A stretch of DNA of 64,000 nt. Origin: Climacteris rufus. Lineage: Eukaryota; Chordata; Aves; Passeriformes; Climacteridae. Of the stretch, positions 49,417-62,101 are shown piece by piece. Position 1 is the stretch's first letter; each line of letters opens with the position of its first letter. The position numbers and the translations under genes are program-made. The notes under the pieces were generated by a model. That model worked only from the letters and a program-made list of their open reading frames with translations. It did not search any database and was not told where the DNA came from. The DNA lies in contig VZRZ01004234.1 in the NCBI GenBank assembly GCA_013398175.1, positions 123,807-187,806 of the forward strand. The letters run 5' to 3'.

Positions 49417-50916
49417 GAAATGCTTGTGGATTAGGGATTTGATGAACCCATTTTTTTATTGTAATCACCAAGGAAGATGCATCCTGATTCTGGGTAATGA
49501 GATCTTCTCATTCAAATTCTTAAAAGTGAAAGATAAACACATTGTTCTTGCAGTTCTTTGTAAAATAATCAGTTACATATCTGTTTCTGTAAAATATTGG
49601 TCATCTGAACTTTTTACCTGTAGTATGCAGTGATGGAAAATGGTTATTCAGAGTAGTAGAGGCATTGTCATTGAAGAAGACAGGTGAAAACCTGGTTCAG
49701 CTCACATAAAGCGTGCCAACGAGAGTTACAGATGATTGTTGACACACTGTTAACTCTTAGTCATGATATTTACTGTGCTGTGTGTGAGATAATGACAGGT
49801 TTGAACCTACACCTTTGATAACAATACAGGGTTTGTCATATATTTCAGAAGGAAAAGGATGAGGAGGGTATCATTCTTTGCTCATTATTGTTGCAGCTAA
49901 GTGAGAGGAATCATGTAGGGCATTGACTGGAATAGTTCAGTGTAAAGCCTTCATCCTTCCCAACTGGTGCTGGTGACTAGCTGTTGACATGATTAACTAG
50001 TGACCTACATACTACAGGATGACAAGAAATGTCCACGCTGCTTGGAAAAATCTTTGTTTTACTACAGGATTTCTTGCATCTCTTCTATCAGCCAATGTTC
50101 ATTGTTGTCTGAAGCAGGATACCAGACTTAATTAGTTTGGCCTTGCACAGCAGCCTCCATGTTCCCATAAACATGGAAAGTGCATTTCAGCTTCTGCCTA
50201 CTGGACTGGATGCAGTGTCTGTGTGAATACTCACCAGACTGCTCCCTCCTTGCAGCCTCCACAAAACTAATTCCATGCTTCCCATATTTGCAGCACAGTG
50301 CTACAGTCTGTCTCCTTCTCTGTGATCCCAGCCTTTCAGCAGAGCAGACTGGGCAGTCTTCAACTGGCAAAGTGACTGGTCTGGAAAAGCAGAGTGGTGG
50401 AAATGTGAAAAGAAGTCAAGGAGGTGCAGGGGTTGTCTTATCCACCATGGACACAGCTGCAGGATTGCTGCTTATCCATGCTCTGTTATCCATGAGGCTC
50501 AGAGTAGTGTCCCTCCAATCCTGCATGAAGAATGAGTTCTCTAAAGCATCCCAGCCAGAGAAACTTCATGTGCCTGTATTTAACATGAACAAAGAGTGAC
50601 AGTGTCACTTTTGATTGCAGGCTGAAACACCAGCTGTTTTCACTAAAGCCCAAATAATTATGTAAGGAGTGAGAGTCACGAGACCTCTAATGAAAAAGGG
50701 AAAAGCAGGCATAGTCTGAGAATAAAAAGCTCAGATCCTAAGAACAGGATGAGATTGTGTTTATGTAGCTAGGTAGGTAGTGAGAAATGTGATTCAGGTG
50801 TTTTTATGAGGCAGACCCAGATAACTACACACTGGGTAAAGCTGCCAGATTTCTGTGCGGTTCCATTGTGCTTTAGGGAATTGTCACACCCCGAATGCTG
50901 TATGGGAGAGGAAGGT

Positions 50917-50937
50917 GACTTCCCCCTAGGGGAAGTC
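50917..50937. repeat. 21-bp perfect inverted repeat
   Basis: GACTTCCCC and GGGGAAGTC flank the three bases CTA. The nine-base arms pair perfectly, giving a GC-rich short hairpin or a palindromic binding site. Nothing nearby tells which. Confidence 0.8.
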
Positions 50938-53900
50938 CAACTTGTCATGCAGCAGCACCCATACTTTCCCAACCAAAGCCTGCACCAGCCACTTTGCCAG
51001 GAATGGGAGAGCCACACCCCATCTGCAGAAAATAGAGGGTATTGCAACAAACATCCCTTAAAAAAATGCACAGCTCATAATGGCTGCAGGCCACAGCAGG
51101 CCATTTCCTGTCCTTCAATTAGCGATCTTCCAAATGACTCACCAGTGAGAATTGCATCAAAGGACCTTCAATCTGCAAGGGCCATATCTAAGTATTCATT
51201 GACAAGACTGGTAGCACCACTTTTTTGAAGATTGCCCAACTTCTTTTTATAAGGTCCCATTTTCTGTTTCCTTACATCTCTGCCAACCCTTTATCAGTTC
51301 CAGCTCACATGTTTCAAGCTTAGTGCCCACCAACAGCTCATTGTCTGTTAGCTGGGTTTGGGGGTTTGGTTTGGTTGAGTTTGGGGCAGATGTCTTATTT
51401 TCTGTTTAATGAGTTTAGCTGTTTCCAAGAGAGATTTGTCAAAAACAAAGAAACAAAGAAAGAAAGGAACCAAAAAAAACAACCGAAAAAATGTTGTGGA
51501 TTTCTTCCTATAACTGCTCCTTGTGGCAGAGAACTGAAATTTGCCAGGCAGATGGTCCTCAGGTCATGAATCTGCTGGGAAAGCCCATGCTAAATGAACT
51601 CTCAGCTAATCAGACTGCAGTCAGTGTTGCAGCCCATGCAGTAGATGAAGCTTGGTCTTTCCACACAGCTACTGACTGTTTGTGCCACACTGTGACAACA
51701 TCATCATGAACAGCATCTGACCATCTCAGGAAGGGAGCACTAAACTGAACAGAGACAGGCATCAGACATGGGGAAGCAGGCCTGCAGATAAGAACCTACC
51801 ATCAGTGTGCAGTTTAGGTCACTGAGCGATCCATTCTTTCCCTGTGAAGGTAAAAACTACTTGGCCCAAAATCAAGAGAACAAACTGTGAGCCTGTTGTT
51901 GCTATCTGCCTCTGTCATCAATTTTCTTTTAGTCCAGCAAAATGAGCCCTGCCAATTTGTACAAACTAATTTAGAAGAGGTTCTAAGTAAATTCTGGAGG
52001 TTGAGATGTTACGTATGCTCTGGGTAAATACATGGGAATGATAGGCATGTGGCTGCTCCTTGGGCTTGGGAGACTGTTAAACCAGAAAGCCACCATCAAT
52101 CAATCAATTAGCATTGATTAATCAAAGGGAAGAAGAATGACAGCAAAGATGCTGTAATCCTGTTTTCTGAACAATAAAACTGAGCATGTGTTAGCTCCAG
52201 TCATTACTGAACCATGGGCACTGCACTATAAGGTGTCTGGAGTGGGATCAAAGACTGTGGTAGGAATAGCATCCTAGGGGAAGAGGAGCTGTACCTTGGA
52301 AGACACAGCAGTGAGCCCAGGCAACTACGTGCAGGTAACAGTAATAAAAGAGTATGGATGATAGAAGTTAGAGGCTACAGCTAGGGAAAGGAAGTAAAGC
52401 AAGGGAGATATACTTGGAGGGGGGACCAGTGAGGGCCTGTCCACTTCCCACTCTCCTCCTTCAAGGACTGAAACAGGGCTGAGAAGCTAGGACTAAGCTC
52501 TTGCTACTTGCCACTTGCTCCAAGGCATAGTAGAGTGCCCTTGCCACTGCCAGGCTGCAATGGGGAAAAAACCATGGCTTCCTGTTGGGGTCCAGGCTGG
52601 TTCCCACAGCTGCATAAGGGTGTGATGGGATGTAGCCTGGCCAGGTATTTGCAGCACCAGAGGGCACCAGACAGCAAGGAGGAGGTGTCAACCGGGTCCT
52701 TTGGGCTGCAGAGCTAAAGAGGTAGGAACAGGAGGCTGAGTTGGAAAAGTAGACAGGAGGGGCCGCACATCATGAGGGTCAGAATGATGATCTCAGGAAA
52801 CTTATCTACTTTTTTCGTTTGCTCTCTGTAACCTACTTGGAGCAAATCTCAAAAGACATGGCTTCTGGGATTTCTCTCTTTGCTCTGTCAAATCAAGAAA
52901 ATGAGGCTACCAATATAAATTCAACCTACCCCATCTGCTATGTCTACCTCCACTGAACTGGACTTGTCCATACCATTCATACCCCAAACATAGCTTTGCA
53001 AAACACTCTGGAGAAAAGGGAACCATCAGCGCTTTTTAACTTTTCAAATGTGCTGTTGGTCTATATGGTCAGCACTCATTTACACCCCTAGAAGCAAGGA
53101 GACACAGGGTGAACCTTTCAGCCATTGCACCACCCATTGCAGCCCCCTCAGCCTAATGCCAAAGATACCATCTGTAGTCGCTGGTATCTGTCACTGAAGT
53201 CATTGGTCTCAGTTGTTTTCCTGCCCTCTGTTAACAACCCCAGTGGCAAGAAGGCCCAGAGGCGCTCCCCATGACACAAATCTCTGCACTGATACGATCA
53301 TTGGACACTGCAAAAATCAGGCTTCCTTTTTTCCTCTGTGTCCTTGTGCTCTGAAATTAGATTTCCTTAGATGTAGGGTAATTAATATGAGTCCTCTCCT
53401 CAAAAAAGGCACATCAGTCAGGCTACATAACTTATTCTTCAGCTGCATAACTGAGAGAAGTATTACATCCTACCTACACAGCCTGCTCAAAACCCACTCT
53501 CAGGCCTCTAATGTACTGTTGAAGAGAAGCAGCTGTGGCCAAAGCAGCCTGGGAAAAACTTGAGGGAAGAGAAAATACCCTACCTGGCATGATGATTTAT
53601 GCATGTGTTCAGAGCAAGACTTTTACTTGTTCCCCAGCTACACAGACATCTTCCTCTTTCTACCCTACAAATTAGATCCTTTAAATCCCCCATTTAGCTT
53701 CTTCCCCGCTAAATGTTTTAGTCAGGCTGCCAAATTTTTATCCTTGGGTTTTGTCGCAGTAACTGCTCAGAGCAATAGAGGCCTCCTTTGCAAAGGTCAT
53801 TGCAGGGCCTTTCAGCTAAACTAGCTGATTTAGGTCTGACAGCCCCTCATGTAAACTCACTTTCCTACGGCTCAGCTTAAGTTTCACAGCAAGCTGGGCC

Positions 53901-54528
53901 ACCAAGAGTGAAAGGATGTGATCTACCAGTCACACCAGAGATTAGAAACACCTTGTTTTGGAATGAAAACTAAGAAAAACATGAGGATGTGTCTGAATAG
54001 AAAAAGGTATTCAGAAAACCTTGATGTGTCATCCTAATCATCTTCCTATTCATGAATGTACTTGAAACCTCTTACAAGGTTATGATAAGGAGTTGCTCAC
54101 CAGTGTTACAAGAAGACAAAGCGTTCTGTTTTTTTCAAGCAGCAAGTTACAACATGCAAGCAAACATGATGTGCAGAACACTTTTCACCTCCATGTTCCC
54201 ATCCAGAACTGTAGTTATCCTTGACAAACTATGAACTACGTCCTACATCTGTGCTACATATTTCAGACTAACAAGGGCAGAAGTAAGGTCATACCAATTC
54301 TAGAGCGCTGTCTATTGAGACAAAGGGATTCAGGCATGTGCTCTGTATTTCATCCAGCCTAGCTTTAGACTATTTCCCGAATCCCTTGTTTTTCTGGGGA
54401 CATGGCAACAATTTATGTACACTGAAGTTAGAGACGTGGCCAGCCTATGCATTTTTCCCTTCCTGTACCAAACATTATCTTGTTCCTTTAAACCCGGCTT
54501 AACCTTACTTTGGTTCCTGTTTCTCCAG

Positions 54529-54609
54529 GGTGCATACACCAACAAGAGAAGTGAAAGCAGCTATTTTGGTTTTTTTGCACTGGTCTGAGAAGTGCCTGAA
54601 TGCTTGAAA
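54529..54609 (+). other. Candidate exon bounded by strong splice signals, frame not open
   Basis: The sequence TTTGGTTCCTGTTTCTCCAG ending at 54528 is an excellent splice acceptor, and GTGAGTAAG from 54610 is an excellent donor, giving an 81-nt exon. All three frames contain a stop; in the best one the stop is only a few bases before the donor. If real it is a non-coding exon, a pseudogene exon or an untranslated exon. It lies about 470 bp upstream of the coding-exon candidates on the same strand. Confidence 0.25.
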
Positions 54610-55075
54610 GTGAGTAAGAGCCAGAGACATCTCCAAGAGGCTAAGTGAATTTCTAGTTCCAGTTCAAAACAAAAGGGATCCTTGAACTAAACCTCTGGTG
54701 CAAAATTCCTTGTCCTTGTCTAGTAACAGGAGTTTGCTCTGCTGCCAGCAACACATGGTCAGACTGTGCAGGAAATGAACAGTAAAGCTGGGAGTCATCT
54801 CACTGAACACCTGCTGTCTAAAAAATTCAGATGGTCATCTAGGCCTCCTCAGCACACAATGCAGACAGACAAAGACGGTTCATTACATCCCTTTTATCCT
54901 TATTTTGGGCTGGTACAAATTGTTCCTGGAAGGTGTCTCTTTGTCTCCATAGGGTGTGAAGTCTGGTATGAGCTAGATGCTGAGCTATCAGACTGGGGTT
55001 AGCTGAGAAGCACTGAAACCATCTTAACAGCTATGTTTATCTGGGTCTTTTGTCCAACTGTGCATTTATATCTAG

Positions 55076-55230
55076 GATCTCCTGATGCTGTTAACTCCAA
55101 GGCATTCAGAGGGCTGATAGTGGTGCCTTTAGTGATCCCATGTCTCTGTTGCATTCTGGCTGTTTTTGTTCTCAGAAAGTTACTTCCCTTCAACCATGAA
55201 CATGATTCTAGAATTCCAAAGATGATGGAG
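55076..55230 (+). CDS. Candidate membrane-spanning exon, gene not recognised
   Basis: CATTTATATCTAG before 55076 is a usable acceptor, and GATGGAG followed by GTAAAA at 55231 is a reasonable donor. The 155-nt exon starts after the first base of a codon and ends on a codon boundary. It encodes a polar start (SPDAVNSKAFRG), about 20 hydrophobic residues (LIVVPLVIPCLCC and on), a basic RK stop-transfer pair and a polar tail ending RIPKMME. This is the layout of the transmembrane exon of a type I receptor, and the phase-1 entry also fits. A short frame just upstream reads LSDWG and could join at phase 1, loosely like a WSXWS motif of class I cytokine receptors, but its donor (GTTAGC) is weak. No family is assigned. 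Confidence 0.28.
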
Positions 55231-55371
55231 GTAAAAAAGGGGAGGTTACATCTCACCTGCACTTAATGACTTAATGGTGTCTGAAAAATGCCCAAAAGCT
55301 GCTTTTAAATGAGTAGCTCTGTGAGCAATGTAACTGGTGACTCCTGATTTCCTTTGGATTTCTGTTTATAG

Positions 55372-55572
55372 TTAAATTCTCTGGTGCTTAATAATGTACA
55401 AATGCCAATTACAGCTTCTCTGGCACTTGAAGAGGTCATAATGATCCACTCCCACATAAAGTGTCTGGTGTCAGACCTGAGTTCTGCCTGGGCCTTTCCT
55501 CCAGTGAAGCCATATACAGGATATGTCTCTTCTAGAGATACAGCTACTTTCCTGACTGGAATTGACCTATGA
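55372..55572 (+). CDS. Candidate terminal exon of the same unrecognised membrane protein
   Basis: TTTCCTTTGGATTTCTGTTTATAG ending at 55371 supplies a strong acceptor (pyrimidine-rich, then TAG). Reading in phase 0, as the preceding candidate exon requires, gives 66 codons and a TGA at 55570-55572. The tail contains two closely spaced tyrosines (PYTGYVSSRD), which could be signalling sites, and ends FLTGIDL. Intron length between the two candidates would be 141 bp, short but possible in birds. No polyadenylation signal lies right after the stop; an AATAAA occurs near 55713. Upstream extracellular exons were not identified, so this may be a gene end, a pseudogene or chance. Confidence 0.27.
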   Translation, partial: LNSLVLNNVQMPITASLALEEVIMIHSHIKCLVSDLSSAWAFPPVKPYTGYVSSRDTATFLTGIDL

Positions 55573-55905
55573 GTTCAAAGACCTGAGTGGAATGGCAGAA
55601 ATACCTAATTAGTCTTCCAGCAAGCAGCAAGCCTCTTGAAAACTCAGAGAATCCACTTCTACTATAATGAAGTAAACTGAGAATTTAAATACTTTTTCCT
55701 CTGTACAACTTTCAATAAAAAACTTTTCTTCACCTCTGCCTCTTCTTTGAAGACTGTTGAAGGCCGTTGAAGGCACAGGTCTGGCAGATGGTAAGAACAG
55801 AGTAGTTGTTTTTGTTATTATTTAGGTATAGAGCACCTTAATGTATGCTAGTAACTGCTGAGTTGGGTGGAGAAACTTCCTGATGGAAAATTGTACCTCC
55901 CTTTC

Positions 55906-55936
<31 letters not shown>

Positions 55937-57041
55937 TACTTGGAAAGATAAAGGGCTATTCAGTCCTTTGAATGCTCATATCATAAAACTGAATACGAAA
56001 TAATTACCATAAATGAGGCGACCAGTTCCTACACCCTCTGCAACCTGGATGACATCCTTCTGTGTCATCAAAATAAAAGTTACTTGCAGAAAACACACCA
56101 CTTACTACCTTATCTCAGCTACCTTAGCTCACACATACAAAAGGAGAAGACCAACGTCTACTAAATCAGCTCTCTTTACTAAGAAATGAACTGCAAAGAT
56201 TTTAACTCTATTTCTTTCTCCAAAACTACTGGCACTAGGACAGGAGTGATTTTATCCCTAAACAGGGTGTTCCTTAGGCTCTTTGCCAATTTAATTGGCT
56301 TATTCATATCCTTCCCTTCCAGATTACCTCAGGGTGATTTACATGTTGGAGGCCTATAAACACTGATGAATCAGTACATGAAAACCAAAAACAGTGTTCA
56401 ATGCCTGACAGGGTCCTCACTGCTTTTTGCCCCCAAATTAATTGTCCTTGCTGGATCAACCTAACATATCATCAACCTCTGACATCATTCTAAAGCCAAA
56501 CAGAAAAAAAGAGTTGCTAAAATACAAAGAGACTAATGTAATTTGGTTTTTTACCAGTGTTTCCAGGTGCTCTGTAGGAGCAAGCAACAGGTGAGGTTTT
56601 CAAATAGGAAGATACAGATGTTCCCAACCCAGCTTCTTCAGTTGACTGGCTGTTTTGAAGACTGTCTCTTGATTTTGCATCAATAAGCTACTCTGACTGA
56701 GCTCTAAAGAAATGCAAACACAAAGACAATTTAATTTCCTGTCTCTGAGAAACATAACTTTTCTTGTAGCAGTTCAACAGCTACGCTAATATGCTTTTAT
56801 TTAGAAAGATCTGGTGGACTTCCAGTGAATTCAAAACAATATCCTTCACATGTTAAACCTGAACTATACTTCTAGGAAATATTTTGCCAGCTAATTAAGG
56901 ACAACTTTATCTCCAGCAAATACAGAAACAAGCAAAAGATTTGTATTAATGGATAAAGAAAGAGATGAAAGAGGCTCATTTTGCCTTTTTGCTGATTAAA
57001 ATCTTGGACTTGCATGTATCCTTTTTGTGGCATGAACAAAT
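55573..57041. other. Non-coding sequence with an A27 tract
   Basis: It contains an AATAAA near 55713 and the 27-A run at 55906-55932. Nothing else is recognised. Confidence 0.5.
55906..55932 (+). repeat. A27 homopolymer
   Basis: Twenty-seven uninterrupted A bases, the longest homopolymer in the window. It could be a retroposed poly(A) tail, but the sequence before it resembles no known gene and avian CR1s do not leave A tails. It may simply be slippage-grown, and its exact length is prone to sequencing error. Confidence 0.9.
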
Positions 57042-57130
57042 TTCATAGAATCATAGAATGGTTTGGGTCAGAAGGGACCTTAAAGATAATCTAGTTACAA
57101 CTCCACTAGACCCCATCTACCTGGCCTTGA
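57042..57130 (-). mobile_element. CR1 LINE fragment, 3' end, minus strand
   Basis: The plus strand reads TCATAGAATCATAGAATGG, then GTCAGAAGGGACCTTAAAGA and a region ending near CATCTACCTGGCC. This is the reverse complement of a CR1 3' end with two tail octamers. Only about 90 bp remain, so it is a severely 5'-truncated insertion. Confidence 0.92.
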
Positions 57131-60100
57131 TAAAATGGTTTTGATAAAATGCACTAGGAAACCTTACAGAACACACTTCTTTACAACTTTGGTAACAATT
57201 TAATGTATCTTGCCTCACTATTCTTACAAAATGCAGTCACTCCATCATCCTCTAGGTAATTACTACACCCCATATTCACATATATTACATTTTCTCCTTA
57301 CATTGTATGTCCCTGCAGTGCCTTTCCTAAGCAAGCTCCCTGCTTCTAGACCAAAGCTATTACTGGTTACACAATCACTCATGGAAACCCAGCACCCTTC
57401 TGGTTAAGTTCCTATTTTGCTTTCCAAAAAATTCTCCATGCTTAACACCAATCTCCCTAAGACAATCAACCAGCACTTTTTAATCCATTTCACAGTAAGA
57501 TTTCCATAATGTCTTTAAAAGCCACAGATTGCTTCATAAGGCAGACCTCACCATTCTGGTACTTGTTTTCACAAGGACCTTGGCATATCAGCTGCTAATA
57601 AAGTCTGTATTCTTTAATAACAGAGTCTGTGCACTTAAATACCTGCCGGAGGATGAACACTTCCCCACCATTACAGCTCAAATATTTCAAAGTCCAGCAC
57701 TTTTAAAACAGCACAAATGCCTTAAAACTAGTTTCCCTGTTCACACTGGCAGTTGTGGTTACAGGTGTCATGCACTTATTAGCTCTGCTTAGATATTAAA
57801 ACTTGCACACAAATTCACTCATATTTGCATTCACTGTGTTTATCTACAAAAAATCTGCAATACATTTGTCATGCCCACGTTGACTCTGTATAACATGTTC
57901 ATACAGAAGTTTCAAGCAACATCACAGAATTATTACAGTCCACATATGTAAATGCAAGTGAGCCACTGCATGAAGTTTTTAATACATAATACAGGAAAGC
58001 AAACATGTAATGAAATGGTGGGAAGAACGAGGGTTGAACTCCCTAGAATTAAAGCATATATATATGTACATACTTTTTATAAACAGCAGGAATGTTTCAC
58101 TCCTACTGAATACTTTAAAAACACAAACCAGTAAATAGGATTCAGATCTCACAAGAAGTCGATTTGAGGACCAGATCATTTAGAGTAACAGAGAAGCGTT
58201 GCCTAACCGAGGGAAATAAACGGAGCCCACACTCCAGACTCACTGCAGGAAAGTGGAGAGCTGGCAGTGCTTTGAATTCCTCCTCTTTGATCCACAATGA
58301 AAAAGGATAATAAGGGTGTATGTACTCGCCCTTGTCTAGTTTTTGCTTTCTTCAAGAAAAAGATTTATGCTGATTCAGGGCTCCAGCCGTGGCCCGGGAG
58401 AATTTTGTCCTTATACTCCCCACACATTAAAACTCTATTTTTTAAAAAGTTCTCATGATTTTCTCTCCCTTTCCGTAATGCAATCAATTCTAGCAACAGA
58501 CACTTCTTTGTTGCTTGTCACCAAAGTATTTTAAGCACTTTGAATCCTGTCTTGTTTTAGACTTGTTTCTAAAGGAGTCAGTTCTGGCCTTCAGCTCTTT
58601 GTTTTTCTTTCAAAACCTTATTGAACGAGTTGTGCTCCTCTGCGTTCACTTCAAGGACACCACGCTTTCTTTTGTCATGATAACTCTCACACTGGAACGC
58701 CTCAAACTTACAATCAACTGCAAAAATAAAACTATCTTTTCCATTATTATTTTTAATAGCATCCTGATGGCTGTGAGTTTCAGATAGCCACACAAAAGGA
58801 CATGCTGGGGGTCACAATGCAGAAAATGAGGCAAATTGAAGCTCAGGCAAGAAAAGCTGTGCATTTTATTCAGGAATGTCCAGGTTATGACTCTCTACTT
58901 ACAGCTTATGTTGCAACAGGGATTGACAGCCGCAGTAGGTCTGGCCTGCTCATCCACACTGGGCCCACATCAGCAGAGCCTTTCCTATAACATTAAATGC
59001 AAGCATGCGTTGTGTGAGCGTGGGTATTGTATAGAAAACCTGCTCCTGCTTCCACCCAAGTCAACAGGAAAACAAAACAGTCTAGGAGTCAGAGCTTTCC
59101 TTTCTTTACTTTTATTTAAATGTCAACCAGTGTTTTATGTGGTTGTTTATTAAATAGTAATAATACAATAATGCCCAGAGGCTCCAATTAAGACTGGGAA
59201 GTGAGTGCAGAGGGATTGTGCAGAGGCGGAGGAAGGGACTGGGAATTGCACGGCTCCCCAGCGGCGAGGAGCGGGGCTGGGAGGCGGCAGGCGGGAAGGG
59301 CTGCTCCCAGCGCTGCCCGCCACCGGCACCAGCACAGCCTTTTCTCTGCGTGGGAGTTTGATGTTACTTTGGGCTTTGCGTTTTATTCGTTTGGGGTTTT
59401 TTTAATGTCAAGACATACAAAGAGGTTTTCTTCAAAGTAGCTGAGGGAAAAAGAAGAGTGTATGTAGCTGTATATGCTAATTCGTATTAATTAAAACCAG
59501 AGTGCTGGAGCTGCGCACAGGCTTTATTAGCTAATATTAAAATAAAGGGTTGATTGCCTTCCCCAGAAATTTCACCTTGGCAAAGCTCTGTTTGCTGCAG
59601 TGGAGTTACTCCTCGCTTCACACCAGTGTGAGCACAGGATCAGGCCAGGAGCCCTCAGGAAGGAATTGAAAGCTGACAACAAAAGGACAAACAGGAGGCA
59701 CATGGGGAGGACAGTCCTAAGGAGTGGGATAAGAACAAGCATGTTGCTCTTGGCAGAAAGCAACTGGCAGAAATTAATTGCATAGTCAGTTTCTTGCTCA
59801 GTTCTTTTTGTTTTGTTATGAAACAGGATTTGTTTTTATTATAGAGGAACAGGATGTATTTCAGGAGAGGAATCTGAGCTGGATAGGTGTTATGGCAGAA
59901 GTACATTTTATGTGGAGATTTGAATGACGGCAGTGTCGATTTGGTTCACAAGTTGGATGCAGTTGTTCCAGGCTTAAAGAAAAAGGGCAGCATGAGTGAA
60001 AGTCCTCTGAGGAAAGCAGGAGGAGGGAAGGAAGTGATCAGAGGAAAGCTGGGCCGAACCAGAATGTGTGGGGTTGACACAAATCCAAATTAATGCATCG

Positions 60101-62101
60101 GCAGAATGCCAGGCCCCAAAGGCGAGGCCTGAAACCAAAGGATAAACAAATCAAGAACATCCAAGAAGGGGCACAAAGGTGATGAGAGCTGCTGGTTAGT
60201 GAGGAAAAAGGGTGAGGAGGGCAGTGAAAACTTTGTCTCCTGAAATGGTGAACAGAGACCATGAACTGTGGGTGGAAAGGGGAAACTAAAGATTCCCTAG
60301 GAGAGACTTTTAGAAAGTGCTAATTTATGAGCATCTTCAGGCTAGAGGCGACCTAAGTTTGGGGAAGAATTTTGGAAATAAGGTGGGGAAACAGGTCATT
60401 GGAAATACTTCACAGAAAAACAACCATGACCTAAAACCAGCTTCCATATGAGAGAGAAAAAGGAACAAATGAGCTTGAAGGATGACAGAATGATCAGTGG
60501 TGGTAGAGAAAGGACAAGGAGTGGATTTGCCAGCAGAAGATGGATGCTGTCTTCCATTTTATGAATGGCAAAGGTATGTTAAGAGAGAAGTACTGTGTGG
60601 GATTGGCAGAGGGGAGCAGAGATGGGGAAGCAGAGGGGTGATCGATCAGAGGAGGAGAAGTAGGTTAAGTCATAGGTGTGAATAGATGGCACAGCACACA
60701 TACATAACAACAGCCTGGGAAACCAGGGAGCATCCTGGAGGTCAGCTGCAGAGGGAGGGAGGAGGTTTTTGTGAAGCACCACTAGCCAGGTACTACCTGA
60801 AAAAACAGAAGGATGGATAAGACAGGTAAGATAGTGACAGAGGAGTTGAACCCTTAGTAAACGATCTGGAAAAATAGGAGTTTTAATTCAAGTTTCCAGT
60901 TCTTCATTGTTCTGTGCAGAAAACTGAACTTAATAAAAGCAAAATTTTCAGTTGGCTTCCACTGAGCTTCCATGCAAAATTTCCAAAGAGGCAACAGGTC
61001 TGCAATGGAAATGCCCATTTCTTATGTGTTGTGAGCAAACAGAATGAACAGTGTCTCAAAACCCCTCCTAGACCTGAGGAATTCAGTAGGAAATAGCTAA
61101 TATGTCTCAGTTGTCACTCTGTCCTATGCTGGCTTGTTCACTAACACACTGGCACAGAAGAAAAGCCTGACCTTCACCACATCTCAGCCTGACCCAGCTG
61201 TGTAAGCTCATGGAGGATCTGGGCTCCAGTGCACTGCAACAGCAGAGAGACATTCACAGCTCAGCCTATTTAACTTCAGTGGCTCTTAATTTACATGTTC
61301 AGAATTACTCACATTATTAATATTTGGCCTGTAATTTTTTTTACCATTCCAGCTCAATATATTTTTAGTTGACTCGATTCTGCTCTCCAATTAACATGCA
61401 ATACCATGCTGCTCCTTTACCCTTAGAATCAATTATGAAGAATTCATTTACAAACATGTAAGAGAACATTTTGGAAAAAAAAAATCTTTTCATAAGAAGT
61501 ACAGTTTTCGTTTCTGCTAAAGAACTGTGCCAGTTTTTTTTAAGATCAAGAACAAAGCAGAGTTTAGCATGGTATAGTGTTTCTCCAAAATCCAGGCAGG
61601 GAAAATTATATGTGAAGTTTAAAAAAGTGAATTCTTAACAATAATAAAAGGAAGGTAGAAAACCAATAGACCCAATGTAAACGTTTGTGTATAAAAATGT
61701 TTGACATTGGGGGATAAGGGTATTCAGGACATGGTGATGTAAGACAATCTTTCTTTAGGCTGCAGTAGCATTTCCAGTACCTCATGACACTGCCCTCCTT
61801 ATACACCATAAACCGGTTTTGGTGATCCTACACAAGGTTGTGACTGACAACAGATAGAAAACAGTACTGATCCATGCTTTGCTAGTTGATGCTTTCCTGA
61901 AATTGTTGAGGTAATTGCAGTAGTCAGACCTGCAAAATTTTACTCACTGCTTCCTAATTATTCTGTATCCAGGTCTGCTAGCACAATTCATGCATATACA
62001 CCAGTGAGTTTAGTAATTTTCTTTTTATAGCCTCAATATATTATTCTGAATATAGGTGAACTGACTCAAATGGGTTATTCCTGCTTCACATCCTTGCAAG
62101 T
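57131..62101. other. Unique non-coding sequence with a CpG-rich patch
   Basis: No gene or retroelement is recognised apart from the CpG-rich patch at 59218-59345. From 59.9 to 60.8 kb the plus strand is purine-rich (many GGA, GAG and AGG words) without a repeat unit. Confidence 0.5.
59218..59345. promoter_or_regulatory. Short CpG-rich patch, possible promoter or exon
   Basis: At least ten CpG dinucleotides lie within about 120 bp of GC-rich sequence (GCGGCGAGGAGCGGGGC and similar), sharply different from the CpG-poor, AT-leaning surroundings. It is too short for a standard CpG island. It could be a weak promoter, a first exon, a regulatory element or a fragment of GC-rich repeat. No TATA box or open frame decides between them. 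Confidence 0.35.

Larger units (their letters stand above)
48503..54528. other. Unique non-coding sequence
   Basis: No gene or retroelement is recognised. Small structures are a TC run (49404-49416), a perfect short inverted repeat (50917-50937) and A-rich low complexity near 51435-51490. Frames up to 140 codons (50180-50599, 50806-51228) have no domain and no convincing splice borders. Confidence 0.5.
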
